DNA of 64,000 nucleotides from CAYNWH01 sp964400885 (GCA_964400885.1 CAYNWH010000001.1:24064-88063), one strand, 5' to 3'; counted from the first letter of the stretch, positions 25,830 to 36,769 are shown. Notes: generated by a model not told the origin, from the sequence alone. Translations and numbers: made by a program.

Positions 25830-26927
25830 ATGAAAGTCGCATTACTTCATGATTATTTAAATCAAGCCGGAGGCGCTGAACGAGTTCTGTTAGCTTTAGC
25901 AGAACTTTTTCCTGATGCACCAATTTATACCTTAATTCATGACAAGAAACGCTTAACCGGCTTTGAAGATAAAAACATTAAAACTTCATATTTGCAAAAA
26001 ATGCCTTTTTCCAGTTCTCACATCCGCTGGTATTTACCTTTAATGCCCTCAGCAGTAGAACAAATTGATTTAAACGAATATGACGTAGTTATTTCCTCAA
26101 CTTCAGCTTTAATTAAAGGGGTAATCACTCATCCCAAGACTCTGCATCTTTGCTATTGCCATACCCCTACTCGCTATCTTTGGAGTGAAGCCCATCAATA
26201 TCACAAAGAAATTAAAGAGGGTAAAATTGTTAGAAACTTTTTACCTTACATTTTAAATAAACTTCGGCTTTGGGATCAAATTGCCGCACAAAGAGTTAAT
26301 TATTTTATTGCCAATTCAAACTTCATTGCTCAAAGAATTAAGAATTATTATAATCGGGAAAGCACTGTCATTTACCCGCCAGTTGATACGGAAAATTTTT
26401 ATATTGCTGATCAATTGGGCGATTACTATCTAATAATTTCCCGCCTTAAGCCTTATAAAAAAGTGGATTTAACCATTAAAGCTTTTAACAAGCTTAATAT
26501 CCCTCTAAAAATTATTGGCATTGGCGAGGAGGAAAACAGATTAAAGAAAATGGCCAAATCTAATATTGAATTTTTAGGCGCTGTCTCTGAAGAAGAAAAA
26601 AGAAAATATTTATCTAAATGCATAGCTTTAATTCATCCCCAAATAGAAGATTTCGGCATTACAGCGATTGAAGCCATGGCTGCTGGCCGGCCTGTCATTG
26701 CTTATGCAGATGGCGGCGCTTTAGAAACAGTCATTGACGGCCAAACTGGAAAATTTTTTAATGAACAAAGCTGGGAAGCTTTAATTGATACTGTAATTAA
26801 ATTTAAACCTCAAGAATTTGATTCTCAAAACATAAAAAATTATGCGGAAAGATTTAATTCCCGTAATTTTTACCAGCAAATGAAAAATTTTGTCGAAACC
26901 TCTTATCAAAACTTCAAAAAAGCATAA
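25830..26927 (+). CDS. Glycosyltransferase family 4 (GT-B)
   Basis: 365 residues. The N-terminus MKVALLHDYLNQAGGAERV is the GT4 acceptor-domain start. HTPTRYLW follows, and the C-terminal nucleotide-sugar domain shows ISRLKPYKKVDLTIKAF and the E-x7-E type motif EDFGITAIEAMAAG. It adds a sugar from a nucleotide donor to a growing lipid-linked glycan. First of three adjacent glycosyltransferases. Confidence 0.9.
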   Translation: MKVALLHDYLNQAGGAERVLLALAELFPDAPIYTLIHDKKRLTGFEDKNIKTSYLQKMPFSSSHIRWYLPLMPSAVEQIDLNEYDVVISSTSALIKGVITHPKTLHLCYCHTPTRYLWSEAHQYHKEIKEGKIVRNFLPYILNKLRLWDQIAAQRVNYFIANSNFIAQRIKNYYNRESTVIYPPVDTENFYIADQLGDYYLIISRLKPYKKVDLTIKAFNKLNIPLKIIGIGEEENRLKKMAKSNIEFLGAVSEEEKRKYLSKCIALIHPQIEDFGITAIEAMAAGRPVIAYADGGALETVIDGQTGKFFNEQSWEALIDTVIKFKPQEFDSQNIKNYAERFNSRNFYQQMKNFVETSYQNFKKA

Positions 26928-26963
26928 TACTTAATACTTACTACTTAATTCTTACTACTTAAT

Positions 26964-28106
26964 ATGCGAATCGGCATTGATATACGCTGCTTAATGCAGC
27001 CAAATTATTCTGGCGTAGCTGAATATACTTCTAATTTATTAAAAAATTTATTTAACCTAGATAAAAATAATCAATATCTGCTCTTTTATAATGCCCGACA
27101 AAATGTAGAATATAATCTGCCGAAATTTAATTATCCTAATGTAAAATTTAAAGGCTTCAAATATCCTAATAAATTATTCAATCTAAGTTTGAAAGTTTTA
27201 AGATATCCAAAAATTGATAATTTATTAGAGCATACTGATATTTTTTTTATACCTAATCTAAACTTCATTGCCCTTTCTAAAAAATGCCAAAAAATTATAA
27301 CAATTCATGATTTATCTTATGAAATTTCTCCTCATTTTTTTTCACATAAAAGGCAATGGTGGCACAAAATCATAAATCCCCGCCAACTAATTGCTAATTG
27401 CGATAAAATCATTGCTGTTTCCCAAAATACAAAAAATGACTTGATCAATTTATACAAAATACCAGATACTAAAATTAAAGTTATTAATTCGGGAATAGAT
27501 CAGCAGCTTTATAAAAAAATAGAAAAAGATGATTATCACTTTGCTGAAATAACAAAAAGATATCAATTGCCAAAGCAATTTATTTTTTTTCTGGGCACCT
27601 TAGAACCTCGTAAAAACGTGGAAAGTCTTATTGAAGCTTTTAATCAGCTTAAAAAACGACCGGAATTTAAAAATTTAGAATTAGTTTTGGCAGGAGAAAA
27701 AGGCTGGCATTACCAAAATATTTTTAAACTAATTGAAAAATCGCCATATAAGAAGCAAATTAAATATCTTGGTTATATTCCTAAAGCAGAAAAACCTTAT
27801 TTGTATAATTTGGCAGAATTATTTATTTTTCCTTCTTATTATGAAGGTTTTGGTTTGCCAGCTTTAGAAGCTCAAGCCTGCGGCACTCCTATTATTGCCA
27901 GCCTAAATTCTAGTTTTCCCGAAATTTTAGCTGATTCTGCTTTTTTAGTCGCGTCAGATAATTTAACTGAATTAAGTCAGGCTATTTCTCAGGTTTTAAG
28001 CCAGCCAGAACTAAAACAAAATTTAATCCATAAAGGTTTTGAAAATGCTAAACGTTTTTCCTGGGCTAAAACCGCTGAGCAAACTTTAAAACTTTTTACT
28101 TTATAA
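26964..28106 (+). CDS. Glycosyltransferase family 4 (GT-B)
   Basis: 380 residues. MRIGIDIRCLMQPNYSGVAEYT is a GT4 N-terminus of the mannosyltransferase type. ITIHDLSYE and FFLGTLEPRKNVESLIEAF follow, then the donor motif EGFGLPALEAQACG. The stop is 2 nt from the next start, so the two are cotranscribed. Sugar specificity cannot be read. Confidence 0.9.
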   Translation: MRIGIDIRCLMQPNYSGVAEYTSNLLKNLFNLDKNNQYLLFYNARQNVEYNLPKFNYPNVKFKGFKYPNKLFNLSLKVLRYPKIDNLLEHTDIFFIPNLNFIALSKKCQKIITIHDLSYEISPHFFSHKRQWWHKIINPRQLIANCDKIIAVSQNTKNDLINLYKIPDTKIKVINSGIDQQLYKKIEKDDYHFAEITKRYQLPKQFIFFLGTLEPRKNVESLIEAFNQLKKRPEFKNLELVLAGEKGWHYQNIFKLIEKSPYKKQIKYLGYIPKAEKPYLYNLAELFIFPSYYEGFGLPALEAQACGTPIIASLNSSFPEILADSAFLVASDNLTELSQAISQVLSQPELKQNLIHKGFENAKRFSWAKTAEQTLKLFTL

Positions 28107-28108
28107 TT

Positions 28109-29239
28109 ATGTCCAAAATCGGCATTGATGCTCGCATGTACGGCAAAGCTCAATCAGGGATTGGCACCTATATAAAAAAAATCACTGATTATATTTTTGA
28201 ATTGGATAAAGAAAATGATTATTACCTTTTTTTATTAGAGCCCAATTATTCTCAATATCAGCCGCCTCATTCAAAAATTCACAAAATCAAAGTTAGTTCA
28301 CCTTGGTATAGTTACCAAGAACAAACTAAATTTCTAGCTAAAATCAATCAATACAATTTAGATTTAATGCATTTCCCTCATTTTAATGCGCCCATTTTTT
28401 ATCAAAGAAAAAGAATCCACACTATTCATGATATTACGCCAAAATTCTTTCCTGGCCACAAACAAAAATCTTGGTGGCGCAAATTTGCCTATAATCTGAC
28501 TATCAAAACTAGTTTAGCTCAAGCAGCTAAAATCATCACCATTTCTAACTGGACAAAGAATGATTTGATAAAGCATTTTAAAATAAATCCTGATAAAATA
28601 GAGGCCTTTTATTTGGGAATTGAACCGCAATTCAAAATTATTGAAAATTATGCTAAAATAAAAGAGTTAAAAGATAAATACGGGATAACCAAACCTTATC
28701 TCTTTTTTGTCAGTGTTTGGCGCAATCATAAAAATTTTGAAGGTCTGATTAAGGCTTTTACTCTCTTGAAAAAGAAATACAATTTGGATTACCAGCTAGT
28801 TTTAGCTGGCCAAGAAGATCCTTATTATCCGCAAATCAGGCAAGCAATCGAAAAATCAGAATATAGCAGTGAGATAATCAGCCCTGGTTTTGTGAGTAAT
28901 AAGGAATTAGTCTTCCTTTATAATGGCGCGGAATTATTTGTTATCCCTTCTTTTTATGAAGGTTTTGGCTTAATCGGCCTGGAAGCTATGGCTTGCGGCA
29001 TTCCAGTTATCTCTTCAAATGCTACCAGCCTGCCAGAAATCCTTGGACCAGCCGCACTTTACTTTGATCCTCATAATACAATAGAAATGACTGAAACAAT
29101 TTACAAAGTGCTGACTAACAAAGGATTAACAAACCAATTGGTTGCCAAAGGATTTGAGCAAATTAAAAAATATTCCTGGCCGGAATGCGCTAAAAAAACC
29201 TTAAATCTATACCAAGAAATCTTAACTACTAATTTATAA
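28109..29239 (+). CDS. Glycosyltransferase family 4 (GT-B)
   Basis: 376 residues. A close relative of the preceding gene: MSKIGIDARMYGKAQSGIGT, HTIHDITPKFFPGH, FVSVWRNHKNFEGLIKAF and EGFGLIGLEAMACG. The tandem pair probably arose by duplication. It acts in the same polysaccharide pathway. Confidence 0.9.
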   Translation: MSKIGIDARMYGKAQSGIGTYIKKITDYIFELDKENDYYLFLLEPNYSQYQPPHSKIHKIKVSSPWYSYQEQTKFLAKINQYNLDLMHFPHFNAPIFYQRKRIHTIHDITPKFFPGHKQKSWWRKFAYNLTIKTSLAQAAKIITISNWTKNDLIKHFKINPDKIEAFYLGIEPQFKIIENYAKIKELKDKYGITKPYLFFVSVWRNHKNFEGLIKAFTLLKKKYNLDYQLVLAGQEDPYYPQIRQAIEKSEYSSEIISPGFVSNKELVFLYNGAELFVIPSFYEGFGLIGLEAMACGIPVISSNATSLPEILGPAALYFDPHNTIEMTETIYKVLTNKGLTNQLVAKGFEQIKKYSWPECAKKTLNLYQEILTTNL

Positions 29240-29292
29240 CCACTAATTGCTCAGCGTAATCTGCAAGACAAAATCAGTGGTTCAGTCCTCCC

Positions 29293-31911
29293 ATGCCAGC
29301 AAAAGCAAAAACAAAGAAAAAGAAACCGCAGAAAAAATCGATTAAAAGGCGACGAAACACACCATCAAAACCTAAGGCTAAAAAAAATCTTCGCCCTAAA
29401 AAAGCTGCTAAAAAAACAGCCAAAATTTCAATTGGCAAAAACAAGAAGAAAAATCAAACAACTTCCAAGAAAAAAACAAGTTCTAAAAGGACTAAAAAAA
29501 CTATAACATCTTTAATATTTTATAGCGCTGCACTTAAAAATGCTGCTTTAATAAAAAAACAAAACGCTAAAATATCTCCGCATCTTCTAGATCTGAAAAA
29601 AATTGAGGCCGAGAAAAAGATGGCTAAAACGAAAGACAAAGAATGTTCTAATATTATTAGCCAGGAAATCTTCAATAAATTCAATAAAAAGAAAATCAAT
29701 TTAAATAAAAATTTGCAAAATTTTACCGAAAAATTAGAATCTTCTTGGCAAGCAAGACCGAAATTTAAAATTAATCTGCCGCAAATTAATTTACCCAGAA
29801 TTAAACTGCCGAAAATCTCTTGGCCGAAATTAAAATTGCCAAAATTTAAAGCTAAAGAGATAAAGCTGGGCAGTCTGATTATACCGCCTTATTGGCAAAA
29901 AACTATTTTAAGTTTTGCTGTTTTTTCATTGATTTTAATCTTACCTTTTGGCTTATATGATTATTATCAAAAATTAGAGGGTAAAAAAAATGACATTTTA
30001 GAAAAAACTGCTCAAGCTCTTTGGCATTTAACCATCTCCCAAAAAGCCGCTTCAGCCGCTGATTTTTATTATACCCAATTTGAACTTCAACAGGCTGCGC
30101 AGAATTTCAATCAAGCTAAGACCGAACTGGAAGATATTAATTTGTTAGTTAAAGGGGCAATAAACCTAATTCCCGATTATAAAAAACAATTTATTACAGC
30201 CCAAAAACTAGTTGAAATTGGTGAAAAACTTTCTAAAAGTGCAGCTATTTTAACATCAACGTTTGATCAGATTAATCAAAAAGTCAGCCTGGAAAATTTA
30301 AATTTAACCGACAAATTAATTACTATAAAGGATAATTTAAATTTAATCCTGCCTGATTTAGAAACTGCTAATGCTGACTTACAAAAAATCTATCCGGAAG
30401 AAATACCAATAGAATATCAAGATAAAATTAAACAATTGCAAATTGCCCTGCCCATTTTAGAAAAAAATGTCAGTAATTTTATTTCTTCCTCAGATATTAT
30501 ACTTTCTTTGCTGGGTAATGAAAGTAAAAAAAGATATTTGGTGCTTTTTCAAAATAATAATGAATTAAGGCCGACTGGAGGTTTTATTGGCAGTTTTGCT
30601 TTGGTTGATATTGATAAAGGCAATATCAAAAAAATAAGCATCCCAGGTGGCGGGCCCTATGACCTTAAAGCCGGTTTAAAAGTCAGCATTGAATCGCCAG
30701 AACCTCTTCACATTATTAATCCCCGCTGGGAATTCCAAGATGCGAACTGGTTTGCTGATTTGCCGACTTCTGCTGACAAGCTAATCTGGTTTTATGGGAA
30801 AAGCGGCGGTCCAACCGTTGATGGCCTAATTTTGGTCAATGCTTCCTTTTTGGAAGATATCTTAAAAATCACAGGGCCGATTGAATTGCCAGAATATAAT
30901 AAAGTAATCAGTTCTGAAAATTTTTTTCAAGAAGTGCAAAATAATGTAGAGTTAGAATATGATAAATCAGAAAATAAACCAAAACAAATTATTGCTGATC
31001 TAACGCCGAAACTTATTAACACGCTCCTGCACTCTGATAAAAAGCAGTTTTCTGAAATTTTAGATTTAGTTATGAATTCCTTAAATGAAAAAGAGCTCCA
31101 GCTTTATTTTACTAATTTCACGCTGGAAAAAATGGTTTTGCAAAATAATTGGGGCGGACAATTAAAAAAGACCGATAAAGATTATCTTGATATTGTCAGT
31201 ACAAATATTGCCGGAGAAAAAACTGATGCCAAAATAAAAGAAGATGCCCATCTGGATGTAGAGATTCAGGATGATGGCTCTATTATTAATACTCTTTCTA
31301 TAACCAAAACTCATCAAGGACAAGCAGGTGAAAAATTTTATGGCGTACCAAATTTGGATTATTTAAGAATTTATGTGCCTAAAGGCAGCCAATTTTTAGA
31401 TGCTCAAAATTTTGAACCAATGCCTAAAGAACTGTTCAATGTTTTAGACCCGGAAATCTACCAGAAAGATCCTCAAATTGCCATGATGGAGATGACAAAA
31501 CAGGTTGATAGCCAAAGCCAGACTGAAATTTTTAATGAAAATGACAAAACAGTCTTTGCTAACTGGGTTAAAGTTGAGCCAGGCGAAACTAAAACAGTCA
31601 CTATAAAATATAAATTACCTTTTCAGCTTAATCTTAAAAAAGAGAATAAAGATTTAAGTTATTTTGATCTTTTACGAAAGAGTTTTAATTTAACGGCCAA
31701 CGATGACGAGGGTTTAGAAAAATATTCATTACTCTGGCAAAAACAATCAGGCAAAAATGATTTTCAAATACACCTAAAAATAAAATTTCCCCTAAGCTTA
31801 AATTATCAGTTTATTTATCCAGAAACTCTTAATAAAAACAATAATATTTTCAGCATTGATAATGATTTAAATACTGATCAATTATTTGCTGTTATTTTTA
31901 GTCAATTTTAA
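29293..31911 (+). CDS. DUF4012 surface protein with Lys-rich N-terminus
   Basis: 872 residues. The first 75 residues are extremely Lys-rich and probably bind nucleic acid or acidic membrane. A Pro/Lys segment follows with repeated LPxIxLPKI-like units, and one membrane helix (about 205-225). The outer part contains DUF4012 (about 410-560: YLVLFQNNNELRPTGGFIGSF, then PGGGPYDL). DUF4012 proteins are abundant in Patescibacteria next to polysaccharide genes, but the role is unknown. The next gene starts 4 nt downstream. Confidence 0.85.
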   Translation: MPAKAKTKKKKPQKKSIKRRRNTPSKPKAKKNLRPKKAAKKTAKISIGKNKKKNQTTSKKKTSSKRTKKTITSLIFYSAALKNAALIKKQNAKISPHLLDLKKIEAEKKMAKTKDKECSNIISQEIFNKFNKKKINLNKNLQNFTEKLESSWQARPKFKINLPQINLPRIKLPKISWPKLKLPKFKAKEIKLGSLIIPPYWQKTILSFAVFSLILILPFGLYDYYQKLEGKKNDILEKTAQALWHLTISQKAASAADFYYTQFELQQAAQNFNQAKTELEDINLLVKGAINLIPDYKKQFITAQKLVEIGEKLSKSAAILTSTFDQINQKVSLENLNLTDKLITIKDNLNLILPDLETANADLQKIYPEEIPIEYQDKIKQLQIALPILEKNVSNFISSSDIILSLLGNESKKRYLVLFQNNNELRPTGGFIGSFALVDIDKGNIKKISIPGGGPYDLKAGLKVSIESPEPLHIINPRWEFQDANWFADLPTSADKLIWFYGKSGGPTVDGLILVNASFLEDILKITGPIELPEYNKVISSENFFQEVQNNVELEYDKSENKPKQIIADLTPKLINTLLHSDKKQFSEILDLVMNSLNEKELQLYFTNFTLEKMVLQNNWGGQLKKTDKDYLDIVSTNIAGEKTDAKIKEDAHLDVEIQDDGSIINTLSITKTHQGQAGEKFYGVPNLDYLRIYVPKGSQFLDAQNFEPMPKELFNVLDPEIYQKDPQIAMMEMTKQVDSQSQTEIFNENDKTVFANWVKVEPGETKTVTIKYKLPFQLNLKKENKDLSYFDLLRKSFNLTANDDEGLEKYSLLWQKQSGKNDFQIHLKIKFPLSLNYQFIYPETLNKNNNIFSIDNDLNTDQLFAVIFSQF

Positions 31912-31914
31912 TAT

Positions 31915-33722
31915 ATGGTTAAGAAAATAAAAAACAACAAGACCAAAAAAAACCTGGCAAAAACTAGTATGAATTTTAAAACTAATCAAAAAACAAAAAC
32001 TGCCAGTATAGATAAAGAATTGAGAAAAATTTATCAGGATGAGAAAGGCAAAATACCGAAGATGACAGATTTTGAATTTAAAGAAAAAAACAGGGCATTG
32101 AGGTTTATCATCTATGCCATAATTGCCTTAGCAGTATTATTTATTGTCTCTGTTTTGGGTTTTTTATTTTTTCAGCCAGCTCCTAAATTCACCGATAATA
32201 AAGTCAATCTTGAAATTAAAGCGCCCTTTACAGCTAATTCCGGCGAAAATATAACTTATCAACTCAAATATACAAACTCGGAAGAAATTACCTTAACTCA
32301 AACCCAACTAAATGTTTACCTGCCTAATGGTTTTATTTTAGAAGATGAAAGCCAACCTTCATTAATAAAAAATGGCGATCAAGACCAGAAATCAAATGTT
32401 AAAACATGGGTGATTAATGACCTGGCAGCAAATCAATCCGGAACCTTAGAATTAAAAGGCAGGTTAGTTGGCTCGCTAAATTCCAAACAAACCATTTCAG
32501 CGATCTTAAGCTACATACCAGCTAATTTCAGTTCAGAATTTCAAAAAAATGTTTCCTTCACCACAGAGATCAATGGCAGCTTGCTTAGTTTTGAGACTGA
32601 ATATCCTAATCAAGTAGCTAACCAGGAAGAAAATGAATTTAATTTAAAAATTACTAATAATTCAAAAGACGTTAGTTTAGAAAATTTGCAATTAGAATTA
32701 AATTATCCGCCAAACTTTACCTTAACTGCCAGTCAAATCATTGAACCAGGCCAGGAAAAAGGCCCATTTTCGCCAGAAGAGACAGAAGAAGATGTTACTC
32801 AAAAAATCTGGTCAATAGATAGTTTAGCTAATCAATCTACAATTCTGCTTAATTTTAAAGGTAAATTTGATGTTTCAGAAACATCCACAGAGCAGCTCAA
32901 TCTTAAATTAAAATTAAAAGGGCCGACTGATGAATATTTCAGTCAGCAAGAAAAAGATTTAGGAATTGAAGTAGTTAAAGGCGAACTTTTATCAAATTTA
33001 ATAATTCAGGGGTCTAACCAAAACAAACCAGTCAATTTCGGAGACCAGCTAACTTATACTTTGAATATTCAAAACAAAAGCAAAAATACACTGGGTGACC
33101 TTAAAGTTAGAGCTGTACTTGATTCAATTTTTCTTGACTGGTCAACTTTAAAAGATGATAATAATGGTTTGAAAGATAGCAATCAAATTTTATGGACCAA
33201 AGATCAAATCCCTGATTTAGCATTAATGCTACCTGAGGAAGAAGTGACAATAAATTTTCAAATCACTCTAAAAGACTTTTCTGATTCTAAAAAATATAAA
33301 GAAGAAGATTATCAGGTCAAAAGTTTTTTTGAAACTCAAATAAATAAAATTGATAATAAAGGGACAGAGCTAGTCAATGAAAGTAATACTTTAATTAACT
33401 TAATTAATACAAATTTAACACTCGATGCGGAAGGACGTTATTTTGATGATAATAACCAAACCGTGGGTTCTGGTCCTTTGCCGCCGATAGTCGGACAGAA
33501 AACAACTTACAAAATTTATTGGATTATCAATAATTCTCTACATGAAATAAAAGATATTGAAGTTAGAGCGAAATTGCCAGACTATATTAATTATGAAGAC
33601 CAGGAAAATATTTCTACGGGCAATCTTTTTAAAAATCGAGATAATGAAATAGTCTGGCAAATTAGCCGCATTCCTACATCAATTACTGAAGCAAAAGCTG
33701 AATTTTCAATATCTTTAACGCC
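31915..33722 (+). CDS. Membrane-anchored surface protein, DUF11-like repeats, 3' end in gap
   Basis: About 602 readable residues. A Lys-rich cytoplasmic N-terminus is followed by one membrane helix (about 64-86). Repeated beta-sandwich domains resemble DUF11/conserved-repeat domains (ANSGENITYQLKYTNSEEI near 105; VNFGDQLTYTLNIQNKS near 370; GQKTTYKIYWIINNS near 530). It is presumably a cell-surface structural protein cotranscribed with the DUF4012 gene. The C-terminus is lost in the gap. Confidence 0.78.
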
Positions 33723-33822
33723 NNNNNNNNNNNNNNNNNNNNNNNNNNNNNNNNNNNNNNNNNNNNNNNNNNNNNNNNNNNNNNNNNNNNNNNNNNNNNN
33801 NNNNNNNNNNNNNNNNNNNNNN
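33723..33822. other. Scaffold gap (100 N)
   Basis: Placeholder gap truncating two convergent genes, so open frames reading across it are artefacts. Confidence 0.99.
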
Positions 33823-34676
33823 CCGCCATAATTCACTTCAAAGCCGCCAAAACCTTTTTTAAATCTAGTCACTCCAGGCCATTTGGTTTCATCAATGCCC
33901 CAAAAATCATAATATTTATAGCCAAGCTCTTTGGCTTTTTTTATTGTTTCCCATTGCAATAAATGCGGCGCCATTATATTTTTATTTTCGTCGCTAGAGC
34001 CACCATGCAGATAAGTTACAGTATCGCCATAAAATAAAACCATATTAGCACATAAAATCCTGCCAGCATATTCAGCTAAATAAAGCTTGGCATATGGCAA
34101 TGTTGACATCATCTTTTGATAATAATCTTTGTTAAAAAGTTTTTTGCCTTTACGTTCAAAGGTATTAACCATTAACTCGTAAAAAACTCCTAAATCATTG
34201 AAATTACCTTCTTTTATCTTAACGCCTTTTTTTTCAGCTAAACGGATATTATATCGGGTTTTAGGATGCATTTCTGCTAATAATTCGTCTTCACTTTTAA
34301 TCAAATCCAAAAGCAATGTCTGGCCTGGCTGGACATTATTTGTTTTTTTAAAGCCGAATAAATCCAAATCTTGCTCTAGCACTAATTCTAGCCGCAAAAA
34401 ACTGTTTTTTTCAACCTGGGCTAATTCCTTCAAGCGATTAAAAATATCTTTATCTAATAAAAAATTAAGACGAGGCGCATATAAATAACTTTGTTCTAGG
34501 GGTAAATCCATTTTTATAACCAAAACATAATAACCACCCAGAGCAAGGCGCCAAATTTTCCGGCCTAAACCTTTTTGAAATTCACCCCAACCCCAAGATT
34601 GTAAGAATTGAGCCTGTTTCTGCAGACTAATTTCATTTTCCCACTCTTCTTTATTTGTGATCTCTTTAAATTCCAT
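33823..34676 (-). CDS. FemABX-type aminoacyltransferase, 3' end in gap
   Basis: About 284 readable residues. FemABX proteins have a double GNAT-like fold and add amino acids from aminoacyl-tRNA to peptidoglycan precursors. Seen: FLQSWGWGEFQ near the N-terminus, HPKTRYNIRLAEKKGV, a long central part, and YYDFWGIDETKWPGVTRFKKGFGG near the readable end. Its TAA-side C-terminus is missing. It begins 3 nt from ruvA and is likely cotranscribed. Confidence 0.88.
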
Positions 34677-34678
34677 TT

Positions 34679-35254
34679 TTATTTACTTAAAATTTTTAAA
34701 CAAGCTTTAATTTTTTCTTCACTGCCTTTAATCTTGCTATCAATCTGGCGCAAAGCCAAACGCGCCTGATCAATAGTATAACCTAAACCGACTAAAGCGT
34801 CCAGCACATCAGCATCCTCTGATTGCTCGGATTTCTCCCCGACTAATTCAGTGTGTCCTTTAAACTTATTTTTTAATTCCAAAACAATTCTTTCTGCTGT
34901 TTTCTTGCCAATGCCAGAAACCTTAGTCAAAATTGAAGCATCGCCGCGAATAATAGCTGATTCAATTTCTTCAACCGTTGCCAAAGCTAAAACACCTAAG
35001 CCAGTTTTGGGCCCAATACCAGACACGCCAATTAATTTTTCAAATAAATTTAATTTTTCTCGGGAATCAAAGCCAAAAAGGTCTAAAGCATCTTCTCTGA
35101 CATGCTGGTGAGTATAAAGTTCCAGTTCCTTGCCGATTTTAACTTTACTTAAAATTTCACCAGCCACAAAAACTTTATAGCCAATGTCATTAACTATAAC
35201 TTCAATATTACTTTCGCCGATATATGAAATTTTACCTTTTAAATATGAGATCAT
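34679..35254 (-). CDS. ruvA: Holliday junction helicase subunit RuvA
   Basis: 191 residues. An OB-fold N-terminus (MISYLKGKISYIGESNIEV), two helix-hairpin-helix motifs (LIGVSGIGPKTGLGVLA; LTKVSGIGKKTAERIVLELK) and a C-terminal domain III (VLDALVGLGYTIDQARLAL). RuvA binds four-way junctions and directs the RuvB motor. RuvB and RuvC are not in the window. Confidence 0.94.
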   Translation of the reverse strand: MISYLKGKISYIGESNIEVIVNDIGYKVFVAGEILSKVKIGKELELYTHQHVREDALDLFGFDSREKLNLFEKLIGVSGIGPKTGLGVLALATVEEIESAIIRGDASILTKVSGIGKKTAERIVLELKNKFKGHTELVGEKSEQSEDADVLDALVGLGYTIDQARLALRQIDSKIKGSEEKIKACLKILSK

Positions 35255-35352
35255 AATGGTAATTAGTAATTGAGTGATTGAGTAATTAGTGAATTGTTAG
35301 TTTTATCTAATTAATCTAATAGAAACAATTTCTTATCACCAATCACCAATAA

Positions 35353-35434
35353 CTAATGACTAATAGCTTTACGAAGTATAGTCATTAAGGGTATTTCTTT
35401 ATTTAAATTTAGCAAAATTGTCTTATCATGTCCA
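35353..35434 (-). pseudogene. Displaced 3' tail of a U32 peptidase gene
   Basis: Minus-strand reading gives GHDKTILLNLNKEIPLMTI then LRK, matching the intact gene's C-terminus (GQDKTVLINLNKEIPVMSI then LRK). The match is about two thirds at the nucleotide level. It lies about 80 nt downstream of the intact stop, beyond a palindromic element. No upstream part of the gene remains. Confidence 0.75.
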
Positions 35435-35478
35435 TCCTTCGACTCAGCACAGCGCTGTCATACTGAGCCTGTCGAATG
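35433..35478. repeat. REP-like palindrome (CTTCGACTCAG type)
   Basis: CATCCTTCGACTCAG (35433-35447) pairs imperfectly with CTGAGCCTGTCGAATG (35463-35478). It sits between the intact U32 gene and its displaced tail. A related palindrome is inside the endonuclease Q gene at 43322 and another upstream of uvrC at 56219. Confidence 0.65.
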
Positions 35479-35511
35479 TATAAGGTGCTGGGATTCGCTC
35501 AAGACAAGCCA

Positions 35512-36756
35512 TTATTTTTTCTTTCTTAAAATACTCATCACTGGAATTTCTTTATTTAAGTTGATTAAGACAGTTTTATCTTGACCGCCATGAACTTCGG
35601 CTACGTACTCCTTTTTATCTAAATCATAAATCGTCGGAATCGACAATTTAAAATTATCTTTTTGGGGCGGGATAAATTCAATCTGATCGCCGACTTTAAT
35701 GACATTATGGACTTTAACCTTATACTGCCATGCCCCTTTAACCATTTCTTTGCGTTCTAAAATTTCACCGCAAAATTCTAGATCCGGCCGCACATAAGGC
35801 GCATCATATTTCTGCATTTTCATCTTTTCAGTGCCGAAGTAAAATCCTGTTGTAAATTCCCTATTAGAAATTTTGTGTAGTTCCTTAAACAATTGAGTTG
35901 TTTTATTTTTTCGTAAATTTGTAGTTAAATTTGTAGATTTGTAACAATCAATTGCCTGACGATAAATCTTCACCACATTAGCCAAATAAGAAATGCTTTT
36001 TGTCCGACCTTCGATTTTAAAATGCTTGACTCCGGCCTTTTCCATTTCAGCTAAATATTTTATCATGCAAAGATCCTTAGAACTTAAAATATAAGTGCCT
36101 AATTTATTTTCTTCAATTGGTATCAATTGTCCAGGCCGAGTTATCTCTTCTAGAAAAACACGATAGGCCCAGCGGCAAGGGTGAGCGCAATCGCCTAAAT
36201 TAGCACTGCGCTTCATAAAATATGAGGATAAAAGACAGCGGCCAGAATAAGCCATGCACATAGCACCATGAATAAAGCATTCTAATTCTAGTTGTGGCAC
36301 TTTCTTATGTATTTCCGCGATTTCTTTTAAACTTAATTCTCGGGCTAAAATTATCCTTTTAATTCCTTGGCTTTGCCAAAATTTAGCTGACTGCCAATTA
36401 GTACAATTAGCTTGTGTGGAAAGATGCAAATCAATATTTTTTAAATATTTTTTAGCTAAACTTAAAATACCAGGATCAGAAATGATTACGGCATCAGGCC
36501 TAATTTGATTTAAAAATTTTAAAACCTTTTCTACTTTTACCAAATGGCGATTATGAGCATAAATATTAACCGTGACATAAACTTTTTTGCCACGCAAATG
36601 CGCGTATTTAATTGCTTGTTTAAGTCTGATAGGCGTAAAATCATTGACTCGGGCGCGCAAACTAAAATCGGGCAGACCCAAATAAACTGCATCTGCCCCG
36701 AATTCTAAAGCATATTTTAATTTATTAAAATTGCCAACAGGCGCTAATAATTCCAT
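35512..36756 (-). CDS. Peptidase U32 family protein
   Basis: 414 residues. MELLAPVGNFNKLKYALEFGADAV is the U32 start, with ELECFIHGAMCMAYSGRCLLS containing the conserved Cys-rich signature and GDCAHPCRW after it. U32 members include collagenase-like proteins and the tRNA hydroxylation factors TrhP/RlhA; the Cys set suggests the RNA-modifying type, but I cannot assign the substrate. It starts back-to-back with a promoter at 36770. Confidence 0.9.
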   Translation of the reverse strand: MELLAPVGNFNKLKYALEFGADAVYLGLPDFSLRARVNDFTPIRLKQAIKYAHLRGKKVYVTVNIYAHNRHLVKVEKVLKFLNQIRPDAVIISDPGILSLAKKYLKNIDLHLSTQANCTNWQSAKFWQSQGIKRIILARELSLKEIAEIHKKVPQLELECFIHGAMCMAYSGRCLLSSYFMKRSANLGDCAHPCRWAYRVFLEEITRPGQLIPIEENKLGTYILSSKDLCMIKYLAEMEKAGVKHFKIEGRTKSISYLANVVKIYRQAIDCYKSTNLTTNLRKNKTTQLFKELHKISNREFTTGFYFGTEKMKMQKYDAPYVRPDLEFCGEILERKEMVKGAWQYKVKVHNVIKVGDQIEFIPPQKDNFKLSIPTIYDLDKKEYVAEVHGGQDKTVLINLNKEIPVMSILRKKK

Positions 36757-36769
36757 ATTATTTAGATAT

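Noticed and set aside
33723..33831. Open frames reading through the N-run into the opposite gene
   Set aside because: The two flanking genes are convergent on opposite strands; the joined frames are artefacts of translating N.
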